A stretch of DNA of 64,000 nt from Massilia sp. R2A-15 (GCF_030704305.1 NZ_CP131935.1:1984001-2048000), one strand, 5' to 3'; numbered from the stretch's first letter, positions 1-9,378 are shown. Notes: generated by a model from the sequence alone, not told the origin. Numbers and translations: made by a program.

Positions 1-12
1 TCTCGACATCTT

Positions 13-18
13 TATAAT
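13..18 (+). promoter_or_regulatory. Perfect -10 hexamer TATAAT upstream of ygfZ
   Basis: TATAAT stands 45 bases before the ygfZ start codon, in the AT-rich leader of an otherwise GC-rich window, and would put transcription start near base 25. The -35 element would lie before the window and cannot be seen. A promoter for a divergent gene beyond the left edge cannot be excluded. Confidence 0.45.
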
Positions 19-63
19 GAACCCGTAATGATAATGCTTTAAACAGAAAGTATTTGGGAATTT

Positions 64-1116
64 ATGGATAACTGGAATGCCTATCTCGCGTCCCAAGGCG
101 CGCGTCACAGCCCGGATGATACCCTGCAAGCGGCCGATTTTGGCCGCGCGTTAAGCGCAGCGGACCTGGCGGGCGGATTTGTCGCCGTCATCAGCGACCT
201 CGGCCTGATCTCGGTCTCCGGTGACGATGCGGCAAGTTTCCTGCATAACCAGCTCACCAACGATGTCGAGCACCTGGGTTCGAGCGAAGCGCGGCTGGCC
301 GGCTACTGCTCGCCCAAGGGCCGCCTGCAAGCGACCTTCCTCATGTGGCGCAACGCCGAATCGGTGTTCCTGCAGTTGCCGCGCGAACTCCAGGCGCCGC
401 TGCAAAAGCGCCTGTCGATGTTCGTGCTGCGCGCCAAGGCCAAACTGGCCGACGCCGGCGCCGGCCTGGTGACGCTCGGCCTGGGCGGCGCCGCGGCCGA
501 AGCGGCATTGCGCCAGCACATCGGCGAGCTGCCTGCCGCGCCGTACGGCAAGGTGGACCATGCCATCGGCACCGTGATCCGCGTCGCCGACGCGTTCGAG
601 GCGCCGCGCTACGAATGGCTCATGACGCCCGAGACCGCCAGCACCGTGATGCCGGCGCTGCGCGCCACGCTCGCGCTGGGCGGCAACCAGGCCTGGCAAC
701 TGTCGGCGATTCACGCCGGCATACCGCAGATCACGGCCAGGACGCAGGAGCAGTTCGTCCCGCAAATGGTCAATTTCGAGCTGCTGGGCGGCGTCAACTT
801 CAAGAAGGGCTGCTACCCGGGACAGGAAATTGTCGCGCGCAGCCAGTATCTTGGCAAGCTCAAGCGCCGGACCGTGCTGGCGACCATCGACAGCACCGGC
901 GCGCAAGCCGGCGACGAGGTGTTCGCCGCGGCCGACCCCGGCCAGCCTTGCGGCATGCTGGTCAATGCCGCGCCAAACGGCGCCGGCGGAGTCGACGTGC
1001 TGGTCGAGATGAAGCTCGCGGCGCTTGGCGAAGGCGACATCCGTCTCGGTTCGGCCGATGGCGAGCCGCTGATCCTGAAGTCCATGCCCTACCTGCTCGA
1101 CGCGCTTGAGGTCTGA
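64..1116 (+). CDS. ygfZ: YgfZ/GcvT-like folate-binding protein
   Basis: YgfZ proteins bind tetrahydrofolate and support assembly or repair of certain Fe-S enzymes, including the tRNA thiolation enzyme MiaB; they act in the cytosol. The 350-residue product has the family signature around residues 248-256 (K-G-C-Y-P-G-Q-E), with the conserved cysteine at residue 250. The N-terminal half has the GcvT-like folate-binding fold pattern, including an S-F-L-H-N-Q-L-T-N-D segment near residue 60. The ATG at 64 follows a short GGGA ribosome-binding site. The DUF4936 gene starts six bases after its stop and the NRDE gene overlaps that one, so the three look co-transcribed. Length is normal for the family and nothing looks damaged. 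Confidence 0.93.
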   Translation: MDNWNAYLASQGARHSPDDTLQAADFGRALSAADLAGGFVAVISDLGLISVSGDDAASFLHNQLTNDVEHLGSSEARLAGYCSPKGRLQATFLMWRNAESVFLQLPRELQAPLQKRLSMFVLRAKAKLADAGAGLVTLGLGGAAAEAALRQHIGELPAAPYGKVDHAIGTVIRVADAFEAPRYEWLMTPETASTVMPALRATLALGGNQAWQLSAIHAGIPQITARTQEQFVPQMVNFELLGGVNFKKGCYPGQEIVARSQYLGKLKRRTVLATIDSTGAQAGDEVFAAADPGQPCGMLVNAAPNGAGGVDVLVEMKLAALGEGDIRLGSADGEPLILKSMPYLLDALEV

Positions 1117-1122
1117 TCCGGC

Positions 1123-1398
1123 ATGAATGACCTGTATATCTATTACCAGGTGCGCGACAGCGACGCCGCCGCCCTGGCGCCGCGCGTGCGCGCGATGCAG
1201 CAGCGCCTGGGCGCCGGCCAGGTCAAGCGCCGGCCGCAGGCGAAGGACGGCTTGCAGACCTGGATGGAAATCTACTGCGCCACCGGCGCCGGCTTCGAGC
1301 AGGCGCTGGCCGACGCGGTGCGCGATGCCAGGCTGGCCGAGCTGATCGCCGGCCCGCGCCATACCGAAATTTTCACGGATTTAGAAAAATGTGCCTGA
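1123..1398 (+). CDS. DUF4936 family protein
   Basis: This 91-residue cytosolic protein begins M-N-D-L-Y-I-Y-Y-Q-V and carries a T-W-M-E-I-Y motif near residue 46. Both fit DUF4936, a small family common in Betaproteobacteria next to ygfZ; the assignment is from pattern memory. The predicted alternating beta-alpha layout suggests a ferredoxin-like or Dabb-like barrel, which is inference. There is no signal peptide or membrane segment. The gene sits between ygfZ (six-base gap) and the NRDE gene (ten-base overlap), so translational coupling is likely. No biochemical function is known to me. Confidence 0.7.
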   Translation: MNDLYIYYQVRDSDAAALAPRVRAMQQRLGAGQVKRRPQAKDGLQTWMEIYCATGAGFEQALADAVRDARLAELIAGPRHTEIFTDLEKCA

Positions 1399-2123
1399 TC
1401 GTTTTTGCATGGCAGGTTGTTCCGGGCGCACCGCTGGTCGCCGCTGCCAACCGCGACGAATTCTATGACCGGCCAGCAGTTCCGGCCGGCCGGTGGCCCG
1501 AGCATCCGCATGTGTACGCCGGGCGCGACTTGCGGGGCGGCGGCAGCTGGATGGGCATCACGGACGAATCGGCCGGCGGCAAGTTCGCCGCGCTGACGAA
1601 CATCCGCAGTCCGCTGGATCGACGCACCGATGCGCCCACACGCGGCGCGCTGGTGGCCGATTATCTGCTCGGGACGATGTCCGCGCCGGAGTACATCGCC
1701 AGCATTGCGCCCACGGCTGGCGACTACAACGGCTTCAACCTGGTGCTGGGCGACCGCGAATCGCTGTACTGGTTTTCCAACCGGGCCGACGGCGATGAAC
1801 GCAACGGCAAGGCGCTGGCGCCGGGCATCTACGGCATCTCCAACGGCTTGTTGGATTCGCCGTGGCCGAAGGTAGTGCGCACCAAGGCGCAGTTCGCCAG
1901 CCTGTTGTGCCAGGGCGCGCCGGAGGATGCGTATTTCGAGATGCTGGCCGATACCACCCGGGCGCCGGACATGCGGCTGCCCGATACCGGCATCGAGATC
2001 GGGCTGGAGCGCGTGCTGTCGGCGGTGTGCATCGAGACGCCTGGGTACGGGACCCGGACGTCGACCGTCGTGAAGGTGTACGCGGACGCGCCGGCGGAGC
2101 TGCACGAGCGCTTGCTGCAGTAA
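1389..2123 (+). CDS. NRDE family protein (TANGO2-like)
   Basis: The 244-residue product starts M-C-L-I-V-F-A-W and has the name-giving N-R-D-E motif at residues 22-25, followed by a tryptophan-rich G-G-S-W-M-G segment. These mark the NRDE/TANGO2 family, which has an Ntn-hydrolase-like fold in which Cys2 could act as an N-terminal nucleophile after Met removal. The bacterial role is unsettled; eukaryotic TANGO2 has been linked to lipid and haem handling. The start overlaps the DUF4936 gene by ten bases. A REP-like inverted doublet begins five bases after the stop and probably ends the transcript. Confidence 0.85.
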   Translation: MCLIVFAWQVVPGAPLVAAANRDEFYDRPAVPAGRWPEHPHVYAGRDLRGGGSWMGITDESAGGKFAALTNIRSPLDRRTDAPTRGALVADYLLGTMSAPEYIASIAPTAGDYNGFNLVLGDRESLYWFSNRADGDERNGKALAPGIYGISNGLLDSPWPKVVRTKAQFASLLCQGAPEDAYFEMLADTTRAPDMRLPDTGIEIGLERVLSAVCIETPGYGTRTSTVVKVYADAPAELHERLLQ

Positions 2124-2128
2124 TCAAG

Positions 2129-2213
2129 ATGGGGTCAGGTCCGCGGGACCAGACCCCGATACTGTCGGCGCCGCGTCACGCAGCCGGGGTCTGGTCCTGC
2201 GGACCTGACCCCA
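2129..2213. repeat. REP-like inverted doublet (family A)
   Basis: Two copies of a 29-base palindromic unit face each other: one at 2129-2157 and its reverse complement at 2186-2213, with a 28-base spacer. Each unit folds on itself (GGGGTCAGGTCC pairs with GGACCAGACCCC around a 3-base loop, with one A-A mismatch), and the two units can also pair with each other. The doublet lies between the convergent NRDE and SDR genes. The second copy is read through by the SDR gene and encodes its C-terminal tail. Confidence 0.88.
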
Positions 2214-3105
2214 TTTTCGCTTTTAGCGCATCGCGCACGTGCGGCGTCGCCGCATACGGATCGCTGGGATTGCGGATGTTGACGATGTCCTCCATCCGCG
2301 TCGCCACGCCTCCCAGCGCACCCGGATGCGAGAAAATGTAGAACTGCCCCGCCGCGATCGCGTCGAACGTCATCTTCGCCACGTCGGCTGCGGACACCTT
2401 CCCCGACTCTACCGCTTTTTGCGTCATCGCCTGCGCCGCCTTCTGGCTGGCCGTCGGCGCGGCCTCCATCCTGACGTCGTCGGGCCGGTTGCGGTGCGAC
2501 TGGCTGATCCCGGTCGGCACAAAATATGGGCACAGCACCGACACGCCGATCGGCGCATCCACCAGCTGCAGGTCGTGATACAGCGTCTCCGTCAGGGACA
2601 CCACCGCATGCTTGGATACGTTGTAGACGCCCATCGCCGGCGCATTCAGCAGCCCGGCCATCGACGACGTGTTCACAATATGCCCTTCGTACGCTGGGTC
2701 GAGCTGCGCCTGCTTGAGCATCAGCGGCGTGAACATCCGTATGCCATGAATCACGCCCCAAAGGTTCACGCCGAGCACCCACTCCCAGTCGGCTCTCGAA
2801 TTTTCCCAGATCAGGCCACCGGAGCCTACGCCGGCATTGTTGAACAGCAGGTGCACTGCGTGGAAGCGCGTGACCGCGGCGGCGGCCAGCGCGCGCACTT
2901 CATCTTCATTGCGCACGTCGCACACCAGCGTGCACACCTCGGCGCCAGTTTTCTCAAGCTCGAACCCCGCCTGCTCCAGCGCATCCTGCTGGACATCGGC
3001 CAGCACCAGCTTCATCCCCAATGCCGCTGCGCGGTTGGCGAATTCGCGGCCAAGGCCGCTGGCGGCGCCGGTGATGACCGCCACCTTGCCTTTGAAGTCT
3101 TTCAT
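2176..3105 (-). CDS. SDR family NAD(P)-dependent oxidoreductase
   Basis: A classical short-chain dehydrogenase of 309 residues. It has the nucleotide-binding motif T-G-A-A-S-G-L-G near residues 13-20, the N-N-A-G motif, and the catalytic Y-N-V-S-K. The ATG at 3105 has a strong GAGGAG ribosome-binding site; longer upstream in-frame starts run into the neighbouring gene and are rejected. The substrate cannot be named. It is the last gene of a minus-strand run of thiolase, Dabb protein, SDR and SDR, suggesting a dehydrogenation step on an acyl or alicyclic substrate. The C-terminal tail [10 protein letters not shown] plus two alanines is encoded by a REP-like repeat; a typical family member would end just before it. 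Confidence 0.88.
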   Translation of the reverse strand: MKDFKGKVAVITGAASGLGREFANRAAALGMKLVLADVQQDALEQAGFELEKTGAEVCTLVCDVRNEDEVRALAAAAVTRFHAVHLLFNNAGVGSGGLIWENSRADWEWVLGVNLWGVIHGIRMFTPLMLKQAQLDPAYEGHIVNTSSMAGLLNAPAMGVYNVSKHAVVSLTETLYHDLQLVDAPIGVSVLCPYFVPTGISQSHRNRPDDVRMEAAPTASQKAAQAMTQKAVESGKVSAADVAKMTFDAIAAGQFYIFSHPGALGGVATRMEDIVNIRNPSDPYAATPHVRDALKAKMGSGPQDQTPAA

Positions 3106-3115
3106 GCGCGTCTCC

Positions 3116-3898
3116 TCAGACGGCCGACACGCCGCCGTCAACGGCAAGCGTCTGCCCGGTAATGTGCTTGCCCGCGTCGGACGCAAACAGGATGGTCGCG
3201 CCCTTCAGGTCCTCGTCGTCGCCGATGCGGCCCAGCGGCGCATCCTTGGCCAGCACTTCCTCGCCGAACGTCGCCAGCACGCCCTTGGTCATCTTCGACG
3301 GGAAGAAGCCCGGCGCGATCGAGTTCACGGTGATGCCGTAGCGGCCCCACTCGCCCGCCAGCGTGCGGGTGAAGTTGACCACCGCGCCCTTCGACGTGTT
3401 GTAGGCGATCGTCTTCATCGTGTTCGGCGGATTGCCAGCGAGGCCGGCGATCGAGGAAATGTTGATGATGCGGCCGTACTGGCGCGGGATCATCGACGCC
3501 TTGCCGACCGCCTGCGTAACCAGGAAGATGCTGCGGATGTTCAGGTTCATCACCTTGTCCCACGCTTCGACCGGATAGTCCTCGGCGGGCGCGCCCCAGC
3601 TGGCGCCGGCGTTGTTGACCAGGATGTCGATGTGGCCGAGCCGCTTGATGGCTTCGTCCACGAAGGGCTGCACCTGCGCGTCGTCGGACAGGTCGGCGGC
3701 GATGGCGGAAGCGTCGATGCCGCGGGCTTTCAGATGCGCGACTGCTTCGTCGAGTTCTTCCTGCTTGCGGGCCGACAGCACCACGCGCGCGCCTTGTTCG
3801 CCGAGCGCTTCGGCCATCTGCAGGCCGAGGCCGCGCGAGCCGCCGGTGACGAGCGCCGTCTTGCCGGCGAGCGAAAACAGTTCTTGAGAGGTTCGCAT
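3116..3898 (-). CDS. SDR family oxidoreductase (FabG-like)
   Basis: A 260-residue short-chain dehydrogenase/reductase. T-G-G-S-R-G-L-G near residue 16 binds the dinucleotide, N-N-A-G and I-N-I-S-S follow, and the catalytic motif is Y-N-T-S-K. The C-terminal I-T-G-Q-T-L-A-V-D-G-G is typical of the FabG/gluconate-5-dehydrogenase branch. The start at 3898 lies one base past the stop of the Dabb gene, so translation is coupled. It probably interconverts a hydroxy and a keto group on the same substrate as the neighbouring thiolase and SDR; the exact substrate is not visible. It is separate from and only distantly similar to the next SDR. Confidence 0.88.
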   Translation of the reverse strand: MRTSQELFSLAGKTALVTGGSRGLGLQMAEALGEQGARVVLSARKQEELDEAVAHLKARGIDASAIAADLSDDAQVQPFVDEAIKRLGHIDILVNNAGASWGAPAEDYPVEAWDKVMNLNIRSIFLVTQAVGKASMIPRQYGRIINISSIAGLAGNPPNTMKTIAYNTSKGAVVNFTRTLAGEWGRYGITVNSIAPGFFPSKMTKGVLATFGEEVLAKDAPLGRIGDDEDLKGATILFASDAGKHITGQTLAVDGGVSAV

Positions 3899-3899
3899 A

Positions 3900-4202
3900 T
3901 CAGGCCTCGAAGTCCATGCACTGGCGCTCGGAGCGCACCGCGCCGATGAAGGGCTTGACCGCCTCGTGGGTCGGGTGCGCGGCATAGGCGTCGAGCGTCG
4001 CCTTGCTGTCGAATTCCGAATACAGCACCACGTCGTAGGTCGCTTCCAGGCCTGGCTGGGCCAGCGCCACCTCAAATTTCAGGATGCCCGGCACGATGTT
4101 CGCGCAGGCTTCCAGCTTCTCCTTCATCTTTGCCGCATTGGCGGCGCGGTCGGCGCCTTCGGCGAAATCCTTCAGCTTCCACATCACGATGTGTTTGATC
4201 AT
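3900..4202 (-). CDS. Dabb (stress-responsive alpha/beta-barrel) domain protein
   Basis: A 100-residue dimeric alpha/beta-barrel type protein. The start M-I-K-H-I-V-M-W-K-L-K and the later Y-D-V-V-L-Y-S-E-F segment followed by H-P-T-H are characteristic of the Dabb family. Members range from stress proteins to small cyclases and decarboxylase-like enzymes; no catalytic assignment is possible here. The start at 4202 has a GGAG ribosome-binding site. It sits between the thiolase (about 115 bases upstream, separated by a palindromic repeat) and an SDR whose start is one base from its stop, so it likely belongs to the same catabolic unit. Confidence 0.85.
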   Translation of the reverse strand: MIKHIVMWKLKDFAEGADRAANAAKMKEKLEACANIVPGILKFEVALAQPGLEATYDVVLYSEFDSKATLDAYAAHPTHEAVKPFIGAVRSERQCMDFEA

Positions 4203-4230
4203 TGCTGCTCCGTTGTTATGGTTCTGGTTG

Positions 4231-4306
4231 TCGTTCCTGCGGAGGCAGGAACCCATGCTGAGCGGGCGACTCACGATCAGTATAGGTTCCAGCATTCGCT
4301 GGAACG
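4231..4306. repeat. Palindromic repeat doublet (family B)
   Basis: Two hairpin units in inverted orientation: TCGTTCCTGCGGAGGCAGGA followed by ACCCATGCTGAGCG, and a diverged reverse copy with GGTTCCAGC / GCTGGAACG arms. It occupies the gap between the thiolase and Dabb genes. The same element recurs near 12.1, 15.8, 32.6 and 38.0 kb. Confidence 0.8.
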
Positions 4307-4318
4307 CCGGTCATTACG

Positions 4319-5497
4319 TCAGACGACTTCGAACAGGCCCGCGGCGCCCTGCCCGCCGCCAATGCACATCGTAACGACGACATACTTGACGCCGCGCCGC
4401 TTGCCTTCGATGAGCGCATGCCCAACCAGCCGCGCGCCCGAAACGCCGTACGGATGGCCGACCGCGATCGCGCCGCCGTTGACGTTCAGCCGGTCCATCG
4501 GAATGCCCAGTGTGTCGGCGCAATACAGCACCTGCACGGCGAACGCCTCGTTCAGTTCCCACAGCCCGATGTCGGCCACCGACAGTCCCGCCTTCTTCAG
4601 CAGCTTCGGCACCGCGAACACGGGCCCGATGCCCATCTCGTCCGGCTCGCAGCCGGCGACCGCGAACCCGCGGAAGATCCCCAGCGGCTGCAAGCCTTTG
4701 GCCTGCGCCACGTCCGAGCTCATGACGATCGCGACCGAGGCGCCATCGGAAAACTGACTGGCGTTGCCGGCGCTGATCACGCCGCCGGGCACCGCGCTGC
4801 GGATCTTCGACACGGCTTCGAGCGTGGTGTCGGCGCGGATCCCTTCGTCGGCCGAAATCGTCACTTCGCGCGTGAGCAGCATGCCGCTGGCCTTGTCGGC
4901 TACGCCCATGGTGGTCGTCATCGGCACGATCTCGGCGTCGAACAGCCCGGCCGCCTGCGCCGCCGCGGCGCGCTGCTGGCTGCGCACGCCGTACTCGTCC
5001 TGGCGCTCGCGGCTGATGTTGTAGCGCTTGGCAACCGTCTCGGCGGTCTGCAGCATCGGCCAGTAGATTTCCGGCTTGTGCTCCTTGAGCCACGGCTCGG
5101 CCAGCATGTGACGGTTCATTTCCTGCTGCACGCAGGAGATCGACTCGACGCCGCCTGCGGCATAGATCTCGCCTTCGCCGGCGATGATGCGCTGGGCGGC
5201 CAGCGCGATGGTCTGCAGGCCGGAGGAGCAGAAACGGTTGACCGTCATGCCGGCCGTGGTCACGGGGCAGCCGCCGCGCAGCGCGATCTGGCGCGCAATG
5301 TTGGCGCCGGTCGCGCCTTCGGGATTGGCGCAGCCGATCAACACGTCCTCCACTTCTCCCGGCGCGATCCCGGCGCGGCCGATCGCCGCCTGCAGCACGT
5401 GTCCGCCCAGCGTGGCGCCATGCGTCATGTTGAACGCGCCCTTCCACGATTTGGCCAAGGCGGTGCGGGCGGTCGATACGATGACGGCGTCTGACAT
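4319..5497 (-). CDS. Acetyl-CoA C-acyltransferase (thiolase)
   Basis: A 392-residue thiolase that cleaves 3-ketoacyl-CoA with CoA, or condenses two acyl-CoAs. The acyl-accepting cysteine is Cys90 in N-R-F-C-S-S-G. The G-H-P-Y-G-V-S-G histidine motif and the C-terminal C-I-G-G-G-Q-G catalytic cysteine are intact, so it should be active. The ATG at 5497 has an AGGAGA ribosome-binding site. The nearby SDRs and the FadB-like gene further right favour a degradative (FadA-type) role, though a biosynthetic role as in PHB synthesis cannot be ruled out. It heads the minus-strand run and is divergent from the MFS transporter gene. Confidence 0.92.
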   Translation of the reverse strand: MSDAVIVSTARTALAKSWKGAFNMTHGATLGGHVLQAAIGRAGIAPGEVEDVLIGCANPEGATGANIARQIALRGGCPVTTAGMTVNRFCSSGLQTIALAAQRIIAGEGEIYAAGGVESISCVQQEMNRHMLAEPWLKEHKPEIYWPMLQTAETVAKRYNISRERQDEYGVRSQQRAAAAQAAGLFDAEIVPMTTTMGVADKASGMLLTREVTISADEGIRADTTLEAVSKIRSAVPGGVISAGNASQFSDGASVAIVMSSDVAQAKGLQPLGIFRGFAVAGCEPDEMGIGPVFAVPKLLKKAGLSVADIGLWELNEAFAVQVLYCADTLGIPMDRLNVNGGAIAVGHPYGVSGARLVGHALIEGKRRGVKYVVVTMCIGGGQGAAGLFEVV

Positions 5498-5702
5498 ACA
5501 GGTCTCCTGAGTTGGGGTGTGTTCGATACGAGAATAGCACAATATAGAACGGTCGTTCGCAAAAAATATGACCGCCGGTGCTCGTCAGTTTCGCGTAAGT
5601 TTGGAGCAAGCCTGTCGTAAGTTTAACGGTTCACACTCCGCCTTGGCTGACGAAGTATCGGCCAATCCGATGACAGATCTAAAACTACACACGGAGACAA
5701 AC

Positions 5703-7406
5703 ATGGCAATCACACCCGGCTTGGCCGCTGGCGGGCACACCGCAGCCCCGCCATCGACAGGCATCACCAAGGAAGAGCGCAAGGTCATTTTCGCGTCTTC
5801 CCTCGGCACCGTTTTCGAATGGTATGACTTCTACCTATACGGCTCGCTTGCCGCGATCATCGGCAAGCAGTTCTTCCTCGGCGACCAGACCACCTCCTTC
5901 ATCTTCGCCCTCATGACCTTCGCGGCCGGATTCCTGGTTCGCCCGTTCGGCGCGCTGGTGTTCGGCCGCCTCGGCGACATGATCGGCCGGAAGTACACCT
6001 TCCTGATCACGATCCTGATCATGGGTTCGTCGACCTTCGTCGTCGGCCTGTTGCCCGGCTATGCCAGCATTGGCATCGCCGCGCCGATCATCCTGGTGAC
6101 CCTGCGCGTGCTGCAAGGCCTGGCGCTGGGCGGCGAGTACGGCGGCGCTGCAACCTACGTCGCGGAACACGCGCCGGAAGGCAAGCGCGGCCTGTTCACC
6201 TCATGGATCCAGACCACCGCGACGATGGGCCTGTTCCTCTCGCTCATGGTCATTCTCGGCACCCGCACGGCGATTGGCGAGCCAGCGTTCCTGGAATGGG
6301 GCTGGCGCGTTCCTTTCCTGGTCTCCGTCCTGCTGCTGGCCGTCTCGGTGTGGATTCGCCTGTCGATGAACGAGTCGCCCGCATTCGCCAAGATGAAGGC
6401 CGAAGGCAAGACCTCGAAGGCGCCGCTGACCGAGTCGTTCCTGAAGGGCCGCAACGCCAAGATCGTCTTCCTGGCGCTGGTTGGCCTGACGATGGGCCAG
6501 GCAGTTGTCTGGTACACGGGCCAATTCTACGCGCTGTTCTTCCTGACCCAGACCCTGAAGGTCGACGGCGCCCTTGCGAACATCCTGATCGCCATCTCGC
6601 TGGCGCTGGGAACTCCGTTCTTCATCTTCTTCGGCAGCCTGTCGGACAAGATCGGCCGCAAGTACATCATCCTGGGCGGCTGCCTGATCGCCGCGCTGAC
6701 CTACTTCCCGATTTTCGGCGCGATCACCCACTACGCTAATCCTGCACTGGAAACCGCGTTGAAAAACTCGCCAGTGACAGTCACGGCCGATCCAGCCACC
6801 TGCCACTTCCAGTTCAACCCGACCGGCACCTCGAAATTCCCGTCGTCCTGTGACATCGCCACCGGCATGCTGACGGCAGCTTCGGTCAGCTACACCAAGA
6901 TCGACGCGCCTGCGGGCACCGTTGCCAGCGTCAAGGTCGGCGACAAGGTGTTCAACTCCTTCGACGCCAATATGGATGCCGCGGGTCTCGACTTCGACGC
7001 CGGCAGCAAGAAGAAGGTAGCGACGTTGAAGACCGACCTGGGCGGCGCGATCAAGGCCGCCGGCTACCCGGCCGCCGCCGATTCTGCGCAAATCAACAAG
7101 CCGATGGTTGTCGCCTTGCTGTTTGTCCTGGTGCTGTATGTGACGATGGTCTACGGCCCGATCGCCGCGATGCTGGTCGAGATGTTCCCGACCCGTATCC
7201 GCTACACCTCGATGTCCCTGCCCTACCACATCGGTAACGGCTGGTTCGGCGGTTTCCTGCCGACCACCGCGTTCGCGCTGGTGGCGTTGAAAGGCGACAT
7301 CTACTACGGCCTGTGGTACCCGATCGTCATCGCGCTGATCACCGTCGTCATCGGCACGCTGTTCGTCAAGGAGACCAAGGACAACGACATCTACGCGGCC
7401 GACTGA
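5703..7406 (+). CDS. MFS transporter, metabolite:H+ symporter (MHS) type
   Basis: An inner-membrane transporter of 567 residues. The opening L-G-T-V-F-E-W-Y-D-F-Y-L-Y-G segment and the G-R-L-G-D-x-I-G-R-K loop are hallmarks of the MHS family (citrate, alpha-ketoglutarate, proline and shikimate symporters). The ATG at 5703 has a GGAG ribosome-binding site; the in-frame start at 5568 adds a non-conserved leader and is rejected. It is longer than the usual 430-450 residues because a hydrophilic insert of about 120 residues (roughly residues 345-465, with two cysteines) splits the last membrane helices. The substrate is unknown. A hairpin terminator follows. Confidence 0.9.
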   Translation: MAITPGLAAGGHTAAPPSTGITKEERKVIFASSLGTVFEWYDFYLYGSLAAIIGKQFFLGDQTTSFIFALMTFAAGFLVRPFGALVFGRLGDMIGRKYTFLITILIMGSSTFVVGLLPGYASIGIAAPIILVTLRVLQGLALGGEYGGAATYVAEHAPEGKRGLFTSWIQTTATMGLFLSLMVILGTRTAIGEPAFLEWGWRVPFLVSVLLLAVSVWIRLSMNESPAFAKMKAEGKTSKAPLTESFLKGRNAKIVFLALVGLTMGQAVVWYTGQFYALFFLTQTLKVDGALANILIAISLALGTPFFIFFGSLSDKIGRKYIILGGCLIAALTYFPIFGAITHYANPALETALKNSPVTVTADPATCHFQFNPTGTSKFPSSCDIATGMLTAASVSYTKIDAPAGTVASVKVGDKVFNSFDANMDAAGLDFDAGSKKKVATLKTDLGGAIKAAGYPAAADSAQINKPMVVALLFVLVLYVTMVYGPIAAMLVEMFPTRIRYTSMSLPYHIGNGWFGGFLPTTAFALVALKGDIYYGLWYPIVIALITVVIGTLFVKETKDNDIYAAD

Positions 7407-7430
7407 AACAGGTAGCCGCTTCACTCAAAA

Positions 7431-7456
7431 ATGCCGCTAGCGATAGCGGCATTTTT
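7431..7456 (+). terminator. Rho-independent terminator after MFS gene
   Basis: ATGCCGCTA and TAGCGGCAT form a stem around a short loop and are followed by a T run. It sits 25 bases after the MFS stop. An almost identical hairpin follows the next gene. Confidence 0.85.
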
Positions 7457-7509
7457 CTTTGCGCTTCGTATATCATTGCCGCCATCATTAAAATCACACG
7501 GAGATCACC

Positions 7510-9327
7510 TTGCACAAGATTCCTTCACTGCTGGTGGCGGGAGCCTTCCTCGCCGCGCCAGTCGCCATGGCGGCCAGCAAGCCGACCGTCGCCGAAGCCG
7601 AGCGTTTCGTCGCAGACGCCGAGGCAAAGCTCGAAAAGATGGGCATCAACGCCCAGCGCGCCGAATGGGTCGCTGAAAACTTCATCACCAACGACACGGA
7701 AACCATCACTGCGCAGGCCAACGAGCAGTTCCTGACCGTGAACGGCGAGATCGCCCGCAAGGCCCGCCGCTACAACGGCCTGAAGCTGCCGGAAGCGACC
7801 GCGCGCAAGCTCAAGCTGCTGCAATTGTCGCTGTCCCTGTCCGACGCCGGCGACCGCGAGACCTACGCGCGCCTTGCCGCCAGCATGACCGGATCCTACG
7901 GCAAGGCCAAGTACTGCCCGAAACTGGCCGACGGCACGAGCGGGCCGTGCATGCCGCTGGGAGAGATGGAAAAGGTGCTCGCCGAAAGCCGCGATCCGGC
8001 CCGCTTGAAAGAGATGTGGCTCGGCTGGCACGCCCAGTCGCCGGCCTACAAGCAGAGCTACGCCGAGTACGTCGCCGTGTCCAACAAGGGTGCGCGAGAG
8101 ATGGGCTTTGCCGACACCGGCGCGATGTGGCGTTCGCAGTACGACATGCCGCCCGAGGCGTTCGCCGCCGAGATGGAGCGCCTGTGGCAGCAGGTCAAGC
8201 CGCTGTACGATTCGCTGCACACCTACACGCGCTACAAGCTGCGCCAGACCTACGGCTCGACCCTGGTGCCGGCAACCGGCCCGATTCCGGCCCACCTGTT
8301 CGGCAATATGTGGAGCCAGTCCTGGGACAACCTGTACCCGATCCTCAAGCCGCCGGTCGCCACCAGCACGTACGACACGGGCAAGGTGCTGGCCGAACGC
8401 AAGACCAGCGCGCAGGACATGACGCGCTACGCCGAACGCTTCTACACCTCGCTCGGCATGGAGACCCTGCCCGCCACGTTCTGGGAGCGCTCGCTGCTGA
8501 CCAAGCCCCGGGACCGCGACGTGGTCTGCCACGCCTCCGCGTGGGACATCGACACCCAGCTCGACGTGCGCATCAAGATGTGCATCACGCCGACGTCCGA
8601 GGATTTCGCCACCATCCACCACGAGCTGGGCCACATCTACTACGACCTGGCCTACCGCAAGCAGCCCTACCTGTTCAAGAATGGCGCCAACGAAGGCTTC
8701 CATGAAGCGATCGGCGACACGGTGGCGCTGTCGATCACGCCGGACTACCTGATGAAGGTATCGCTGATGACCCAGGCGCCCGATCCGGCGCAGGACCTCG
8801 GCCCGATGATGCACCGCGCGCTGGAGAAGGTGTCGTTCCTGCCGTTCGCCTTCCTGGTCGACCAGTGGCGCTGGAAGGTCTATGCCGGCGCGACCAAGCC
8901 GGCCGACTACGACAAGTCGTGGTGGGACCTGCGCGAGAAGTACCAGGGCGTGTCGCGCCCGGCGCCGATGGTGGACGGCGGCTTCGATGCCGGCGCCAAG
9001 TACCACGTCGCCAGCGACACCTCGTACTCGCGCTACTTCCTGGCCACGCTGCTGCAGTTCCAGTTCCACCGCGCGCTGTGCCGCGAGGCCGGCAACACCG
9101 GGCCGCTGAACCGTTGCTCGATATACGGCAACAAGAAGGCCGGCGCCAAGTTCCAGGCGATGCTGGCAATGGGCGCGAGCAAGCCATGGCCGGAAGCGCT
9201 GAAGGCCATCACGGGCGAAGACAAGATCGACGGCAACGCCCTGATCGAATACTTCGCGCCGCTCAAGACCTGGCTCGATGAACAGAACAAGCAGCTGGCG
9301 CTGGCGGACAAGAACGTCAAGCCCTGA
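7510..9327 (+). CDS. M2 family peptidyl-dipeptidase (ACE-like), secreted
   Basis: A zinc metallopeptidase of 605 residues related to angiotensin-converting enzyme, which removes dipeptides from peptide C-termini. The zinc motif H-E-L-G-H is at residues 371-375. The downstream [10 protein letters not shown] segment supplies the third zinc ligand, and the tail has the typical F-Q-F-H-R-A-L-C motif. A signal peptide of about 21 residues ending A-M-A points to the periplasm or outside. Translation starts at a TTG (7510) preceded by GGAG; no better ATG exists. It is monocistronic between two matching terminators. The family is patchily distributed in bacteria and the native substrate is probably dietary or cell-wall peptides. 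Confidence 0.93.
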   Translation: MHKIPSLLVAGAFLAAPVAMAASKPTVAEAERFVADAEAKLEKMGINAQRAEWVAENFITNDTETITAQANEQFLTVNGEIARKARRYNGLKLPEATARKLKLLQLSLSLSDAGDRETYARLAASMTGSYGKAKYCPKLADGTSGPCMPLGEMEKVLAESRDPARLKEMWLGWHAQSPAYKQSYAEYVAVSNKGAREMGFADTGAMWRSQYDMPPEAFAAEMERLWQQVKPLYDSLHTYTRYKLRQTYGSTLVPATGPIPAHLFGNMWSQSWDNLYPILKPPVATSTYDTGKVLAERKTSAQDMTRYAERFYTSLGMETLPATFWERSLLTKPRDRDVVCHASAWDIDTQLDVRIKMCITPTSEDFATIHHELGHIYYDLAYRKQPYLFKNGANEGFHEAIGDTVALSITPDYLMKVSLMTQAPDPAQDLGPMMHRALEKVSFLPFAFLVDQWRWKVYAGATKPADYDKSWWDLREKYQGVSRPAPMVDGGFDAGAKYHVASDTSYSRYFLATLLQFQFHRALCREAGNTGPLNRCSIYGNKKAGAKFQAMLAMGASKPWPEALKAITGEDKIDGNALIEYFAPLKTWLDEQNKQLALADKNVKP

Positions 9328-9351
9328 AAACCAGTTACCGATGCAAACGGA

Positions 9352-9378
9352 ATGCCGCTAGGGATAGCGGCATTTTTT
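9352..9378 (+). terminator. Rho-independent terminator after M2 peptidase gene
   Basis: ATGCCGCTA / TAGCGGCAT stem followed by seven T residues, differing by one loop base from the terminator at 7431-7456. Confidence 0.87.

Noticed and set aside
151..1362. 403-codon open frame on the minus strand over ygfZ
   Set aside because: Shadow of ygfZ and the DUF4936 gene; no start signal and no conserved pattern.
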